Assembly (NCBI RefSeq): GCF_001638985.1
Contig: NW_017265154.1
Coordinates: forward strand, 806,001 to 870,000
Origin: Phycomyces blakesleeanus NRRL 1555(-)
Taxonomy: Eukaryota; Mucoromycota; Mucoromycetes; Mucorales; Phycomycetaceae
Reading direction: 5' to 3'
DNA: 64,000 nucleotides
Each line of letters begins with the position of its first letter. The stretch's first letter is position 1. This document shows positions 36,388 to 49,800 of this stretch, in pieces. The notes under the pieces are model-generated. The model was given only the letters and a program-made list of their open reading frames with translations. It made no database searches and was not told the origin of the DNA. The position numbers and the translations under genes were made by a program.

Positions 36388-37353
36388 TTATAATACAGGA
36401 TGGCTTGGGCGTCTCTGATCTCGGGCATCTAACCAGGCAGTAAACTTCTTGTCAAATCCTTCCCAGGAGCAGGATATTGATCCTTGATCAGGCGATTGAT
36501 CGCCTTTCTTGGACCGGCGAAACCATCGCTTGGGTTTCTTGTGCTTTGTCTGGTGAAGCAGCGGCAAAGAAGGAGATAGATTGAGACTAGGACGATCATA
36601 AAATGGCCCAGATAGAGAAGATAGTGCCGGCCGAGAAACGGAGGTTGAAAGAGATGTCGAGAAAGGAGGCGGCGGCGGCGGTGGTGGTGGTGGCGTCGAT
36701 GTCGATGCCGATGTCGATGTCGATGATGTTGTTGGTGGCAACCACCCGTCAGCTCGTTTTCGGACAGTCTCTGTTGCAGGATCTAAAGAATAAACACATG
36801 CCACTCGCTTGGACTCCAAGATGTCACGCATCGCATAGAGGGCAACGGCTCGCACATGCCGCTGAGAGTCTGGTTCCATCTGTGGTAGACACTGGGTCAG
36901 GGTTGACCATTGAGCATAGACAGAGTCCAGGGGGTCATGTTTGGTTGAGCATGAAGACGAAGACTGGATAAGGCTTGGAAGAGAGTAAGTCGATAGCTGG
37001 CGGTCCTCAAGGTGCTCAGTTAAGGACCTGTAGGCAGACGGAACACGCGAGGACCATGGATCTACGATAGTGGGATGGAAGGTTGAGCTGGTGTCCAAGC
37101 CATGTTGCTCACAGGGCTGTAGCCAATTGGGATCTCGTCTCTCCAAGGCATGCTCGAGATCGTGGACCCGGGCTGTCAGACGTTCAACGAGGTCGTGGAG
37201 ACTGTCTAGGGCTGCAATTGTGTCATTTTTGGACAACTTGTTGCTCTTGGACTTTTTGCTGGTAGTGCTGGTATTAGTATTAGAAGTAGTAGTGGTGGTA
37301 GTAGACTGTGGTCGCAGAGACTGAGTAGATTCGAATGAAAAAGGAGCTAACAT
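36388..37353 (-). CDS. proline/serine-rich protein with coiled coil, unrecognised
   Basis: Single open frame of about 321 aa. The open frame runs a little further upstream into a (GT)n microsatellite that encodes Cys-Val repeats, so the ATG at 37353 is chosen as start. Residues 10-35 are Thr/Ser-rich. Residues 45-85 have coiled-coil spacing (LHDLVERLTARVHDLEHALE). A helical segment around 140-190 follows (LTQCLPQMEPDSQRHVRAVA). Then comes a Ser/Thr repeat with ten consecutive prolines. A basic patch (KHKKPKRWFRRSKKG) precedes the C terminus. No enzyme or domain family was recognised. The polyproline and basic patch suggest a membrane- or actin-associated adaptor, which is inference. Codon use is GC-richer than the surrounding DNA, supporting real coding. 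Confidence 0.7.
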   Translation of the reverse strand: MLAPFSFESTQSLRPQSTTTTTTSNTNTSTTSKKSKSNKLSKNDTIAALDSLHDLVERLTARVHDLEHALERRDPNWLQPCEQHGLDTSSTFHPTIVDPWSSRVPSAYRSLTEHLEDRQLSTYSLPSLIQSSSSCSTKHDPLDSVYAQWSTLTQCLPQMEPDSQRHVRAVALYAMRDILESKRVACVYSLDPATETVRKRADGWLPPTTSSTSTSASTSTPPPPPPPPPPFSTSLSTSVSRPALSSLSGPFYDRPSLNLSPSLPLLHQTKHKKPKRWFRRSKKGDQSPDQGSISCSWEGFDKKFTAWLDARDQRRPSHPVL

Positions 37354-37797
37354 AGAACACACGCACACACACACACACAAAAGGGAAAGAAGGAAAAAGA
37401 TGAAAAGTAGAAAGCAAAGAAGTAAGGGAAGGAAACAATGAAAGATAAAGAGATAAAAAAGGGAAAGAGAAATAGGAAGACCAAGACCAAGAGATGGAGG
37501 GCAAGATGAACTAATTGACCCAAGACTCTAATAGGCAACATTCCATGCATGACAACAGGGCCAGTTACAGATGCAATACACCTCTTCCCTTTATTACATT
37601 AAACTGCCAACACATTGGACTATGGCTTAGTTTTTTTTAGTGAAAGATATATATATATATATATTTATAAATACAATACATAAAAAAATAGTGTGTGTAG
37701 GGTAAGAGTAAGACCAAGAGCAAGAGAGTAAGAAATGTGAATTTTGTTTTCTTAAAAAAAAAAAAAAAAAAAAGAGGGGGTGGGTTGAATTGTATTA
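37354..37797. other. intergenic between tandem minus-strand genes
   Basis: Between the kinesin-like gene's stop and the Pro/Ser-rich gene's start. It has a (GT)n run, a purine-rich stretch at 37380-37500, an (AT)n run near 37650 and a polyA run near 37757-37773. It probably contains the terminator of the first and the promoter of the second gene. Confidence 0.55.
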
Positions 37798-40700
37798 CTA
37801 AGGTCTATTTTCCTTGGACAGGAGACCAACAGTGTTTAATTTACGCTTCTTTCGCATGGTCACTGGATTCTGTTCTGGGCCAACGGCCTGGTTTTGGTTC
37901 TTAGTTTGCAGAGGTAGCCGTACCCTGGATATGTTGGTCTTTTTGGCTGGCTTGGCTTTTTTATTGGCTGCAGAAGAACCCTCTGCCGTCTTTGACAGGT
38001 CGGTTTGGCCAGGTGATTGCCGGAGGGGTGAGAAACAACATATGTTCTCCGAGTCACTCAGAGGGGTGACTACCAAAGGGCTTGGTGTACTCTCTACTGC
38101 GTTATCTGGACAGACTGTAGCCAGCTCAGGGCTAGGTTTGTCCGCACATGGCTGTTCTTTAGCCGTTTGCAAATTTCCGCGCGTTTTCTTGATAGCAGCC
38201 GTTACGTTTTCTCGCAAAGTGTTCACATATCCTAGTAGTCGATTCCTTTCCTCTTGCATTTCTGCGAATTGATTTTGGCTCCAACTCACAGCCTCTTTCC
38301 AACGCGCCTTTGTAATGTATATGTATGTGTATGTGAATATGTATGTATGAGTATGAGTATTGTATTGTATTGTATTGTATTGTATTGGGTGGTTTTATAT
38401 TTAGACTTTTTGTTTAAAAAGCAGGGAGTGTCTCCTTGTATTCTCTATCTATTTCTATCTCTATTTTATATTTTTATCATTTTAATACTTTACTTCAAAC
38501 TGTTCGGCTTGTGTCTTGTACATGGTCAATTGTCTTTTGGTCTCCTTTTCCTGTTCCTGAAACAGGAAAGTTGATAAGCAAACGAAAATTCCAAAATATC
38601 AATAGTGAATAGCAATAGTAGCTGTGATTGTAGATAGTTGAAATACATTCATGTAAGCCCATATATATATATAGTCATTTAATTCCTATTGTTCCTTCTT
38701 GTGCTTTTAATTTAATTTAATTTTATCTTATTCTGATTTCATGAAGCCTTGGCTTTCTCACCTTCCATTGCCGGTTTATTTCCTTGATCGCCTCTTGCGA
38801 TTTCTCTTCAGTAGAAGGATCCTTATGTACAATTTTCAAGGATTTCTGTGCCTACAGATACTCGATATTATTGATCTTAAACCACCCCTATTCTGTGTTT
38901 CTTTCGTTCTTTCCCTCAATTGAACTAATACTAGCTAAGCTACTCATAGTTTAAATAAATATATATATATATATATATATATTCTTTGAGCTTATTGTTA
39001 TAAATAAATAACTGAATTACCCTGAGTTCTATATTCTGTCGTTGCAGCATCTCCTTTTCCATTTGCAAGGCTAGTTCAGCCTGAAAGTATCTTTCGGCTC
39101 TTTTCATGGAATTGTGTAGTCTTTCCTAATATCCCACATATATATATATATATATATATAAAATAAATGTAATGTAATAAACCACTGTCATTATCATCAT
39201 CTTACCTGCAAGTTATTGATTTCAGCTTCATACTGTCTCTCTATATCCCATCTTCGTTCGGTTTCTTTGGCTTGTACTAGTCTATTCTCCCGTTTGATAC
39301 TTGAGTACTTTAATTCAATTTCCTGACTGTATTGTTGCATTTTCTTAATCAATTCATTTAGTCTATCAACGTCTGATTGATAAGTAGCCTCAAGGGCTAA
39401 CCTATCTTGACTCCATTTTTCCTATGTTTTTTTTTTAAAAAAAATAATAATAATAATTAATAGTAATAGTAATAAATAAATGTGTAAAATTGAATGGCTG
39501 CAGTTGTCAACAGAGACCAGCATACATATATGTATATATAAATAAATTGCTTGTGATGCATGCATGTTTGCCTATTTGTTTATTTGTTTATTTGTTTGTT
39601 TGTTATAAACATGTACCTCTTTATCTTGGATTTCCAAATGCAGTTTCTCCAGTTGATAGTCTATTCTCTGACGATCAAACCGCTCTCTTACTAGAGTATA
39701 AAGAGATATAGAGAGAGAGAGATAGAAAAAAGAAACCAAAGAAACCAAGGAAACTCATTGGAATGAGCCTTCTAAAATATATATGTATAATAATAATCCT
39801 CGAGCACATACATACGTACATACATACATACATACATATGTATATATATGTATCTGTACGAAAGAGGTGAGAATACAAAATACAACTGAAATTCTTTACC
39901 GCGTTCGATAGAGATTAGACGAAGATCGTTTTTTAATAAAAGACTAGAAATCCTGGAATCGATTTTCACTAGTCTTTCCTTTGCTTCACACAGCTTTGTA
40001 GATGCATCAACTTGTTGCCTTGTAGATAGCATTGCCTTTATAGAAACACATATGATATTCCCAACAACAACAAAAAACAAAAAACAAACAAACAAATGAA
40101 TGAATTAGAGCATAAATCCTAATGATTCCTCATATATGTTTTCAGTTTATCAAATAGATATAAATATACAACTATAGCTATAACTATAGCTATAGCTGTA
40201 GATGTAGACAGTATGCCCTTTGGTGTTGTTACTATTACCATCGCTATACCTTTTTGCTCTTTTGATAGACTGCTCTTAGTTGGTTCTCTAATCTCTTTTG
40301 GTTATCTTCCCACTCGGCCATCTGTCCATTTTTGCTTTCGAGATTATGTGTGATGCACTCCAGTTGAATCTCCAGTTGGTCTCTTTGTGCCTAACGAGAT
40401 ATGAATGTGATTTCTTATTATTATTAGTTATCCGTTTTTTGTTTTTTTTTCTTGAAGCAATATGCACAGCATATGCATATATGTATCATTATTATATTTA
40501 AGAAATTTAAGATTTCATAATAATTCACACCTTTTCATGTCTGTGATTCCGTAAAGAAATGGCTGCCTTTTGCCTATAGTATTTTGTCCTGATGTCAGAC
40601 TTATTCTTAGTCGAGCAGGATTTTATTTTCTGAAGAGTGTTTGCAAACGCAAATGAATCAATGATTTCTGTCTGGCAATCCTTTTTTGGATATTCCTATA

Positions 40701-42518
40701 GAAAATATAGAACAAAATGGACATATTTTGCTTATTTTTCTGCTGCCTTTATTCTAATGTATTTATTTATTTATTTTTATAAAAGAAAATCTATAAGACT
40801 TGCATCAAAGTGCATAAAGACAGTGGCCTGACTTGAACCACAAAAATACTCTGAAAGAACATGTGTCAAGATAAATGTTTCAGTCGAGATTCGTCCTTGG
40901 AATCTCGGGCTAACCACACTTTCCACCAAGTCTCCTACGCACAGGTATAAATGAATATAAATAATTAGTTATCTATGTATGCAGATATATAGCTACATAG
41001 GGAGAGAGTATGAAAAGGGATGACAAACAAAAATAAAATTTAAAATAAAAGACAAACTTTACTGATCTTGGAAAATGAGCGCGTAATCGAAGAGTCTGAG
41101 GGTGCAGTAAGATTAAAGGGATGGTTCCAAAGGTCAGAAATCACCAGATTTCCCATCATATCAGCCTCGTCCGTGAGTCTCAGCTGGAGAACCCATGGAT
41201 ACGCTGGACGGTGCTTGACTTTGGCCCATATCTCTGCTAATCCCTTGGCCCGTCTCATTGTACAGTCCAGGCCATTTTTCAAGGAAGAGTCTAATAATAT
41301 CCAACATTGATCTTTTAGTTTTGTCCGAGGAGAGACAGAGACCAAGAAACATATGGATATTTGATCTTTTTTTTTTTTTTACCAAAAATAAAAATATTAA
41401 GCAAGATACTTACAATTGAGTGGCTGGTCAGTGCTTAAATCGTAGCACTTTGTGTCTGTGAAGCCAAGATAGCTAGAAATAAATGATTATATTTGTATAA
41501 AGAGAAGAAAGAGAAATAGGTATATTTAGAGATGAATTATTATCATTATTAATCATTAAAATTAAAATTAAAAGGGGGGATTCAATACACTCAAATAGTT
41601 TTCTTTAATTCCCCCACCCCTTTCTTTATTTCTGTTTTTTTTAACGCACTTGAAATCTAGTTTATAGTCTGATAGCCTTTTATTGGCTCGATCAGTATTG
41701 AGTTTGGTGAGCTCGGTGGCAAATACTTGAAGAATCTGATGGACAGATTCCTTTCTGTATAATGAGTGTGAGAGTAATTTTAATTTTATATATGAGTTTT
41801 ACAATTGCAATTTTACCTATGTGGATAAATATCCATTGTTCTTAAAAGCCAAGAGTTTCAGAAAGATAAATAAATTGTGATTACTATAATTTAGTCAAAT
41901 GTCCTGAGCTTATTTTATTTACCCTGCACTCAATTGGATTGCTGCTGCATTGTAACCTTATAACAGTGATGGATAATTAATGATAGTGATTATGATGATT
42001 TCTAACCTTCTTTTGGCTTTAATCGATAAGGCACAATGTTCTTTTTCTTCTTTTATATATTTGTGTTTGTTTACCATCCAAAGCAAGTCTAACAAGATGT
42101 CGTGTCTCTTTAACGCATGCATTGACACCGTCACCACTCTCAAAACACTTTGTAAAATAACATTGACTCAATAGATCGACAAGAATAAAATAAAATAAAA
42201 TGATTTTTTTTGCAAGGGATTGATTATATAAGCATCTATAGACTCCTTCTTGGCAAAAGAAAAGAAAATATAACTCACGTTCTACAGACACCCGACAGTT
42301 CATCCGGGACAATGTCTTTTTCTTTTTTATACACATTATAGACTCTTTAGGTTATTCGTTATTCATCACTATTGAGTTAATCTAAAATGACCTTGGACAC
42401 TCTCAAGAGTGAGGGATGGTGGAATGTGGTGCTTGGATGCCGTAATGTGAGGCAGGCCATTACTTTTTGATGGAGCAGAATGTACTACAGCAATAACTGG
42501 CAGTGAGAAGATATTCAT
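37798..42518 (-). CDS. kinesin-like protein with degenerate, P-loop-less motor domain
   Basis: Eighteen exons read right to left, about 805 aa, phase-consistent throughout: 42518-42392, 42321-42279, 42166-42075, 41956-41923, 41840-41817, 41754-41650, 41472-41414, 41365-41063, 40934-40804, 40695-40531, 40390-40250, 40035-39900, 39690-39617, 39421-39206, 39125-39021, 38851-38762, 38556-38494 and 38307-37798. Residues 1-361 follow the kinesin motor fold: LALDGYNAAAI matches the conserved LDGYNGTIFAYG strand, GNLVISDLWN the GKLxLVDLAGSE strand, THVLSEYFCGSSQATVFMHFD the LLxDSLGGNSKTxMxxxVSP strand, and IIDSFAFANTL the ETLxSLxFA helix. The P-loop GQTGSGKT is absent, switch I NxxSSRSH is not recognisable, and DLAGSE is reduced to DLWN, so ATP hydrolysis is unlikely. 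Residues 361-636 are a continuous coiled coil. The tail is basic and Pro/Ser-rich. The intron at 40803-40696 has a GC donor (GAT|GCAAGT). The first two exon ends are the least certain. It may act as a non-motor partner, as Vik1/Cik1 do for Kar3. Confidence 0.8.
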
Positions 42519-45500
42519 CAGGCTCCTTAAGCAATCAAGAGACAAAGAGAGATATAAAATACGATAAGAATTATTATTATTATTATAATAATACTAGTGA
42601 TAGATAAGAGAATACGTCATTAGAATTTTACTTGACAATTAATAATAATATTGGCATTTGACTACCCCACTTTCTATTTTATTTTATCCCTTTCCTCCTT
42701 ATCCTCTTTTGAATTGATCAAAAAAAGAAAAAAAGAAAAGAAATAAGTCTGGCTCTTTAAAATGTATAATCCAACTGATAAATAATAATAGTAATGATTT
42801 TATTTTAGAATGAAGGAATGATTCCTGGAACCAGATACTCGGGATTCTACACCCTAAAATGTATAGCTTCAAAGTAATTATGATGATAAATATGATAAAG
42901 ATAATGATTATTTACCAGTATTAATATTTAATATTAATAAATAGAAATATCATTTTGTTTCAATTTTTATCATTTCAAATAAAATAATAAAATAATAAAA
43001 ATTGGATGAGCACTGTCATGTGATTAGTAGTTTTATTCTTACTCTTACTCTTTAACTCTTACTCCTGCCCCCCCCCCTGCCCCTGTTCCTGCTGTTCCTG
43101 CTGTTCCTGCTTCTGGTCTTGGTTTTTTCGACTTAGACTTAATCTTGTGTATATATATATATTTGGGGAATTGTGTAATTAAGCAGGGCAGCGTCGATCT
43201 TTTTGTTCTTTGACATGTGCAACGACCCAAAAGGCTGCATCGTGGGTCACACCAGCCATTTTTCTATCTATATAAATTCTACAGTGAAATCCGTTGTATG
43301 CAATTGTTTGAGTCTCAGAGCATGTGTCAGGCTGTCTCTCTCTGTCTGCCTGTCTGTCTGTCTGTCTGTCTTTATATAATTAGATAGGTACTATTAAACC
43401 AATAAGAATAAAAATACAATAAATAAATAAAATCTATAACCATATAACTTTCATTTGCTTCGGAAACTTTCGCTGTGACCTGAAAAAAAAATCATTTAAC
43501 CCAGGCTGGTCATTTATTTTATTTTATCTTATTTTATTTTATATTATACCCTTTAAAGAATTCTCTCACTCATATTCACATTTATACTCACACTCTACCT
43601 CTGCTTATATGTGTGTGTGTGTGCGTGTGTATGAGTAGGTGTTTTAGAAACCAGCCAACAGACGTACAATAATAACAGTATTATTATTATCTTTAATATT
43701 GAAAAATAAAAATAAAAATAAAAATCCTATAAATACGCTTGACTTCTGTTGTGTTTCTGAAAATGTTGTTCTTCATGACCTCTTGCTCTTTCTCTCTCTT
43801 TCTCTTTTGTAATATTGAGCTTTAGAGGGTTGAGACAACCAAACAACCTCTTCCCCTTCTTTCAAGCCTTTAACTAGTCTTGAATAAAGATCCACCTCCT
43901 CCATTTACTCTTACCATCTTTTCCTCTCCTCTCCTTTCTATCTCTTTCTTTCTTTCTTTTATATATATATATATATTTATCTATCTATCTATCTATAAAT
44001 GTACCCTCTTACGTTCAGCCGACGAATAAGGATATCAACTTCTCTACCATGACCAAGAAGAAGAAGAAGAAGAAGATACATATATATATATAAACATTCA
44101 TGTGGATCCCGTTCAGCTTGACTCGACTCGACTCGACTCAACTCAACTTGCCTCACCTCACCTCATATCACCCTGCCTTGCCTTGCCTCACTTTTGTTTT
44201 GACTCGAAACGGCTCGTTCCACCTCACCTCACCTCACCTCACCTTACCTTACCTTACCTTACCGTACCTTACCGTACCTTACCGTACCTCAATGCACCTT
44301 ACCTCATCTAACCTTTTCCTTTGTCCGGTCCACAAATCCCAAAAAAAAAATACATATAAACTTATAAAATCCCAGTGTCTCGGTAACCAATCTTCAGTCT
44401 ATCAGAAGCAGCAATAGCAACAGCAACAATGATGATGATGATAACGATGATAACGATGATGATTATCATGGTGATGATGATAATTGTTACTATTACTACT
44501 CTAATTACAATTACAATTTCAATTTCAAAAAAAAATTATATGCTTTAATTTCTTTATCTATTTCTTAATTTTTATCTTTATCTTTATTTTTATTTAATAT
44601 GCCAATGACGATGATGATGTGTACGATTATGCCTATCATTTTTATTTTATTTTATTTTATTTTATTTGATTTATTTATCTGTTCCCTTTGCTTTCCTATT
44701 GCTTTTTTTTTATTGTATGTACTTCTTCAGAATAGCCACCCTTTCCAACCAACCAAGAAATAAATAAATAAATAAAAACACAATTCAACAATAATGTTTC
44801 AATGTTTCAATTTGTTAAATATAAATATGCCACTTGAATATTAGTTATTGTTATTAAAGAAAAAAAGGGAATAAAAGAAAAATCACAGCATCTTCTTGTT
44901 CTCCCAGTATCTTAAAAAGGCTACAAGGTTCGGAAGGACGGCGGTTTGTACACTAATAAAATAAATATATAAATATATAAATATAAAAGAAGGTTACATT
45001 TGTGTACCTCACCCCCCACTTCTTCTCTCTTTCTTTCTTTCTTTGTATTTTGTACTTTGTACTTTGAATTATTCTTAATATGTAACAGGCTGAACTGACT
45101 GTTTTTCACATGTCAAGACACACACAATATATACAGTCCGCATGGCCTTTACACAATCAAATCAAATCAAATCAGTTTGATTCAATTCAGTCAAGAGAAG
45201 GCAAAAATGTTTATCTACTTGGTTTCATTCTAATTTACTTCTTGATCACGTCAAAATATCAAATATCAAATAAACTATTACCAACCAAACACGTTCTCTC
45301 CTCTTCTTTATCTTTCCTTGTCCAACCAACCCACAAATATAATATAATATAAAATAATATATATATATATATTCAGTAATTTTGAAACAATAAGCTTGGT
45401 ACAAGTGTAAAGAATACAGATATACATAAAAAGGTCCAACTGCCAAACTCAATTGATTTCAGTTCAATTCACAAGCAATTCCCATACAAACGTTATTAAC

Positions 45501-46865
45501 CACAACAACATCATCATCATCATCAATAAAAACAATAACAAAGAAAACTGAAACTGTACTTCAGAAAAACCAAAAAAGAAAAAAGAAAATAACAATATCA
45601 ATTTCTGATGTTCATTTAGTATTCTCTTTATCAAAACTCTCACACCCAACCAAAGTACATGTGCGTGTGTATATTATATTATTTCTATTATTTTATCTTA
45701 TTTTTGTATTGAAAAAAAAAGTTTCCTATTAAAGAATCATTTTCAAATGTACCCATAGACAACAACAATAGAAATAAGCTCCAAGTACTAATAATACTAA
45801 TAATCAGTATATAATTAATATATGTAGAATTTATTGCAATTATGATTCCCTATTGAAATTGAAATTGAAATTAATATTAATATTAAAAGCAACCGATCGT
45901 GGTGCTCATCCACTTTATGATCAATGGCTCTTGAATGTGCTCATTGACTCGGTTGTACTCTTTTATCATCTTGGCACATTAATAATAAATAAATCAATGA
46001 ATGAATGGCCTGTTTTTTTTTTCTTACAAAAAGGAACAACAATTGCAACCCAAACATGAAACCATTTTCAAATGTCAACAGAGTAAATGGTACCACCAAA
46101 TGATCATTCAATTATTTTTATTTTACTTTATTTAAAACCAACCACAGCAAAATAAATAAAGAAAAGTAATAGTCTGTGCACCATTACGCCAAGATAAAGA
46201 GATATATGGACCAAATGTTTCAATATTGAAACAGTATAAACCAATTACCAGCAAAAATTAAAATTAAGAACGAACAAGTCAACCTCTTGGGTGGGGTACT
46301 AAAGGGTACCAAATACACATCACTATTTTTACTATCATTTTGGCCTGGTTCTTTCAATTCTTTGTACAATCACAGAATACATATCTGTACTCACTTGAGG
46401 AAGTTTTCTTCTTCTTTGTCATACCTTTAAAGAACCTACTATGTATATATATATATATATTTTCTACCAAGGAAAAATAAAAATAAAAATGTCCAAATTT
46501 CTAATCTAACTCTGTTCATCGTTAATGGCCAGTGCGGATTATCCAACCAATTTCAACACACTTTTTGCTTTTTCTTGTTCTATTAATACCATTTTACTAT
46601 CTCTATTATGTGGTGTAAATATCCTTTTATATACTATTATCACAGCTTCAATTCAATTCAATTCGACTAAACTAAACTCAACTTATTAACGTGGCATTTT
46701 CTATAGTTACATCCAACTTTTGCTTTTGCTTTCACATTCACAATTATATTCATATTTATGCATTTCAAATTTATATATAAAATCTAAATCTAGCTAAATT
46801 GTACACACACACACACACACAATATATAAATATAAATATAAATATAAATTTATCATTTCTATATT
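42519..46865. other. 4.3-kb repeat-rich gene desert
   Basis: No gene supported on either strand. The region is unusually dense in different simple repeats: (CTGT)n at about 43350-43372, (ATCT)n near 43980, AAG repeats near 44057-44075, a tandem CTCGA/CTCAA then CCTCA/CCTTA array at 44115-44290, ATG/GATGAT runs near 44428-44480, TTTTA repeats near 44640-44665, AATCA repeats near 45155-45175, and (AC)n near 46803-46820. It lies upstream of the kinesin-like gene and downstream of the IBTK-like gene. Both are on the minus strand, so it may hold a long 5' regulatory region. Open frames over the CCTCA array are repeat artefacts. Confidence 0.6.
44115..44290 (+). repeat. tandem pentanucleotide array (CTCGA, CCTCA, CCTTA)
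   Basis: Successive blocks of CTCGA/CTCAA, CCTCA and CCTTA units with occasional CCGTA variants, all on one strand phase. The C+T composition makes one strand a long polypyrimidine run that could form triplex DNA. Gradual unit changes along the array indicate replication slippage. Confidence 0.85.
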
Positions 46866-49800
46866 CTATTGTCCAACTCTATTAACCTCAAACCATTCGC
46901 CACTCTCGACTTCAATTGTCTGGACATAAAATTCCCGTAATCCCTCTACGGCTCGCTCTTCGGTCTGAATACGGACTAGACTTTTCTTTGGCCGTCTGTC
47001 CTTCCGCATCTTATCAAGCGCCTGTTGTCTAAGAATCTTCTCAAATGATCCTGTTTCTGCAACATCATCTGAACACAAGGCCATCAAATCTCCATAAGCA
47101 TTCCGACGACGAATTGGTGTCAGCACAAATCCATCCACAAGTCCGCCTGCCTCAAACGTATCAGAGACCACCTTGTCACTATTGCTACCAATCTTGATAT
47201 CATTCTCAACCGGCCGTCTTATCGCACTAGTTTCAGCATTGACAAGCTCTTCAGGAACATATCTAAAAAAGAAAGAAACTAATTAATTAATTAATTATTA
47301 TTATTATTATTATTATTATATAATTAACTTGCATCTTTTTTCCCTTGGACTTTTGTGCTAAATTGATCGCAGGATTTAGACTCAAACCAGGTACATTATT
47401 TGGTACAGTAGCTTTGATCAATTCAGGTTTCTCAGTCGTAATCTTTCCCCAAACACCAGTCTTTAATCCAGATCCAGATCCAGATCCAGCCATCTCTTGC
47501 TGTTGTTGCTGTAACCTACGTCTCTCCTTTTGGGATACCTTTTTGAGATGTGGTTGTACCAACTATACATGATAAGAGTTAGTTATTTATTTTTATGTAC
47601 GTAAATTAATCAACATTCTTATAAACGTCATTGTCACATTCATTGTATACCTTTGCCTGGGTTGGAGGACTATGGCCACTACTTGACAGATCAATCGCCT
47701 GAGGTTCTTGTTCCAGAATCTCTCTTAATGAGGGTTTCAAAGACCTATCAAACAAAATTAATATTAATATTATGATCACTATGTTGATAATGATAATAAT
47801 TATTATGTCTATACTTATTATTTTTATGGGTGCATGGTTTGATGTGTTGTGTTGTGCTGAGTAGTACAAATTTATTCATTTTATAGCTTACTCAGCCTGG
47901 ATGCCAACCACAGGCGTGGCCCATCCTTGTCGCGAGGTCAAAGAGTGGGACGTTTTTGTCAAACTACGGGCGATCGCTTCGATTTCATTCTCAGTCGCAC
48001 CAAGATCCAACCGAACACCTCTCTTCCTCGACTCCCCCCCTTTCTTCTGGGATGACACGTGGGCTGCTTTTGGCTTCTTGTCTTTGATCGCCAGCGATGC
48101 CCGACTAGGTTCATTATGATCAGGTACAGCCGGCTTCTTTGGGTACACTGTCACAAGAATGTCCCTCTGGCTGCTGATAATAGGCATGTCTTCCAGTGAC
48201 AGGGCATAGAGTGAGGTCGAGAACTCCGGGTCATCCATCTCCCTATCTTTGGAATCCACTTGAGCCAAATCCCTTTGGATTCCTGAAAACTTTCTTTCTT
48301 GTGCTTGCCAGCTCTGTACATGCTCCTCCAAATAACCGACCAATCTGTTATCTGTATATTCCAGCATACTAATCAAATAGAGAGAGAGAAAAAGAAAGAA
48401 AGAACAAATGAGCCCCTCCAATAATAGTAACAATCATTATTAGCATTATTAATCTTCATCAAAATAAACAAGCAATCGTTCAATCAATCAGCCATTTAGA
48501 CTATCAGTCAGTCTATCAGTCAACCAGTCCTACCTACCTCTTTATCTCTATTTTGTTTTTAAATACCAAAGAAAAAAAAAGAAGTAATTGACTCACCCAC
48601 AAGTGATAAACGTCGAAAGATTGGCTCCGATAAACCCAAGGCATTCTTGCTTCAATAGATTCGCTAGACACGCATCTGCTCTCTCGAGTAAGACCACCGC
48701 TGTCCTCAGACTGATGAAATCGATCAATGATCGTTCGCAAAGTGCCTTGAGATCCGGTAAGAGCAATTCATCGGCCACACAAAGCACCTCCATCAAGAAC
48801 TCGACCATCTCTTCAACCGTGTTCTTTGCCACCTTGCCAAACAATTCTACTTCATTGTGTCCGGTATATAGGTATTCCAGAACAGATGCCATGACCTCTA
48901 CCGGGACGTGGCCCAGATCAACCGGCAGGTAACTCTGCTTATTCCCCGCCGGAGTGCCATTATTGCCATCCACGGCAGCATTCGTCCTATTGGCTTCTCT
49001 TCTTTCCTCCATCCATACAGATCCAGGACAGAATAGGGCCTCAAAGAACGGACACCTTTGTCTAACAATTAGTTCGTGGCAGAACAAGACCTCCCCATCT
49101 TTCAAATTCAACTGGACATCCTGGGTAACCTTGTTGGTCAAAAGGAGCTCTAAATCTGTCAGAAGCGATGACTGGGGCGTGTGATTGAATGTCGATTGGG
49201 CAGAGTCGAGCAGGATTGCCAAATCAAGTTCTTCCGCAAGGTTTATCAGGCCCTTTTGTACATCCAAAGGCCGAACCACCAGAAACGGTGCCGCCGTCGC
49301 CGTTCCTGCTGCTGCTGCTGTTGCTGTAGGAATGTCACTTGCACGACACAACAAAGGCGATTTGTATAGAGTGCTCATCGGGTGAGCATAGTTGTCCGAG
49401 TACAGGTAATCGACCAATAATAAAAAGCTTTCCAGGTGAGTGGTGGCGAGATGAATCTCGGATCTTTCTGGATTATTGATCACAGCTAATAATTGATGAA
49501 AGATTGAAGAAGAGTGGGGTATCTTTGGTTCGACCAGATCACCGCTATAGGTATCATCGCCACCGCCACTGCGATTATTACTGCTACCACCACCAATAAG
49601 AAAGCGCAATCGACTGGAAAGAAAGAACTTGTGTAGGTAGATGCGCCTATTCTGAACAACAAACACGAGATCCAACGTAGCATCATCTCTTGACAAATTC
49701 TCCACGGACTTCCACGCGTCTGACACTGCTGTCTCGATCTGGAAATTGTATCTGGTGTGTATCTTTTGTTTCATTTCCTTTACTTCATCCTCGTCCTCGT

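Noticed and set aside
44100..44417. Open frames over the CCTCA/CCTTA array
   Set aside because: The translation is a simple repeat dictated by the DNA repeat in every frame; not a protein gene.
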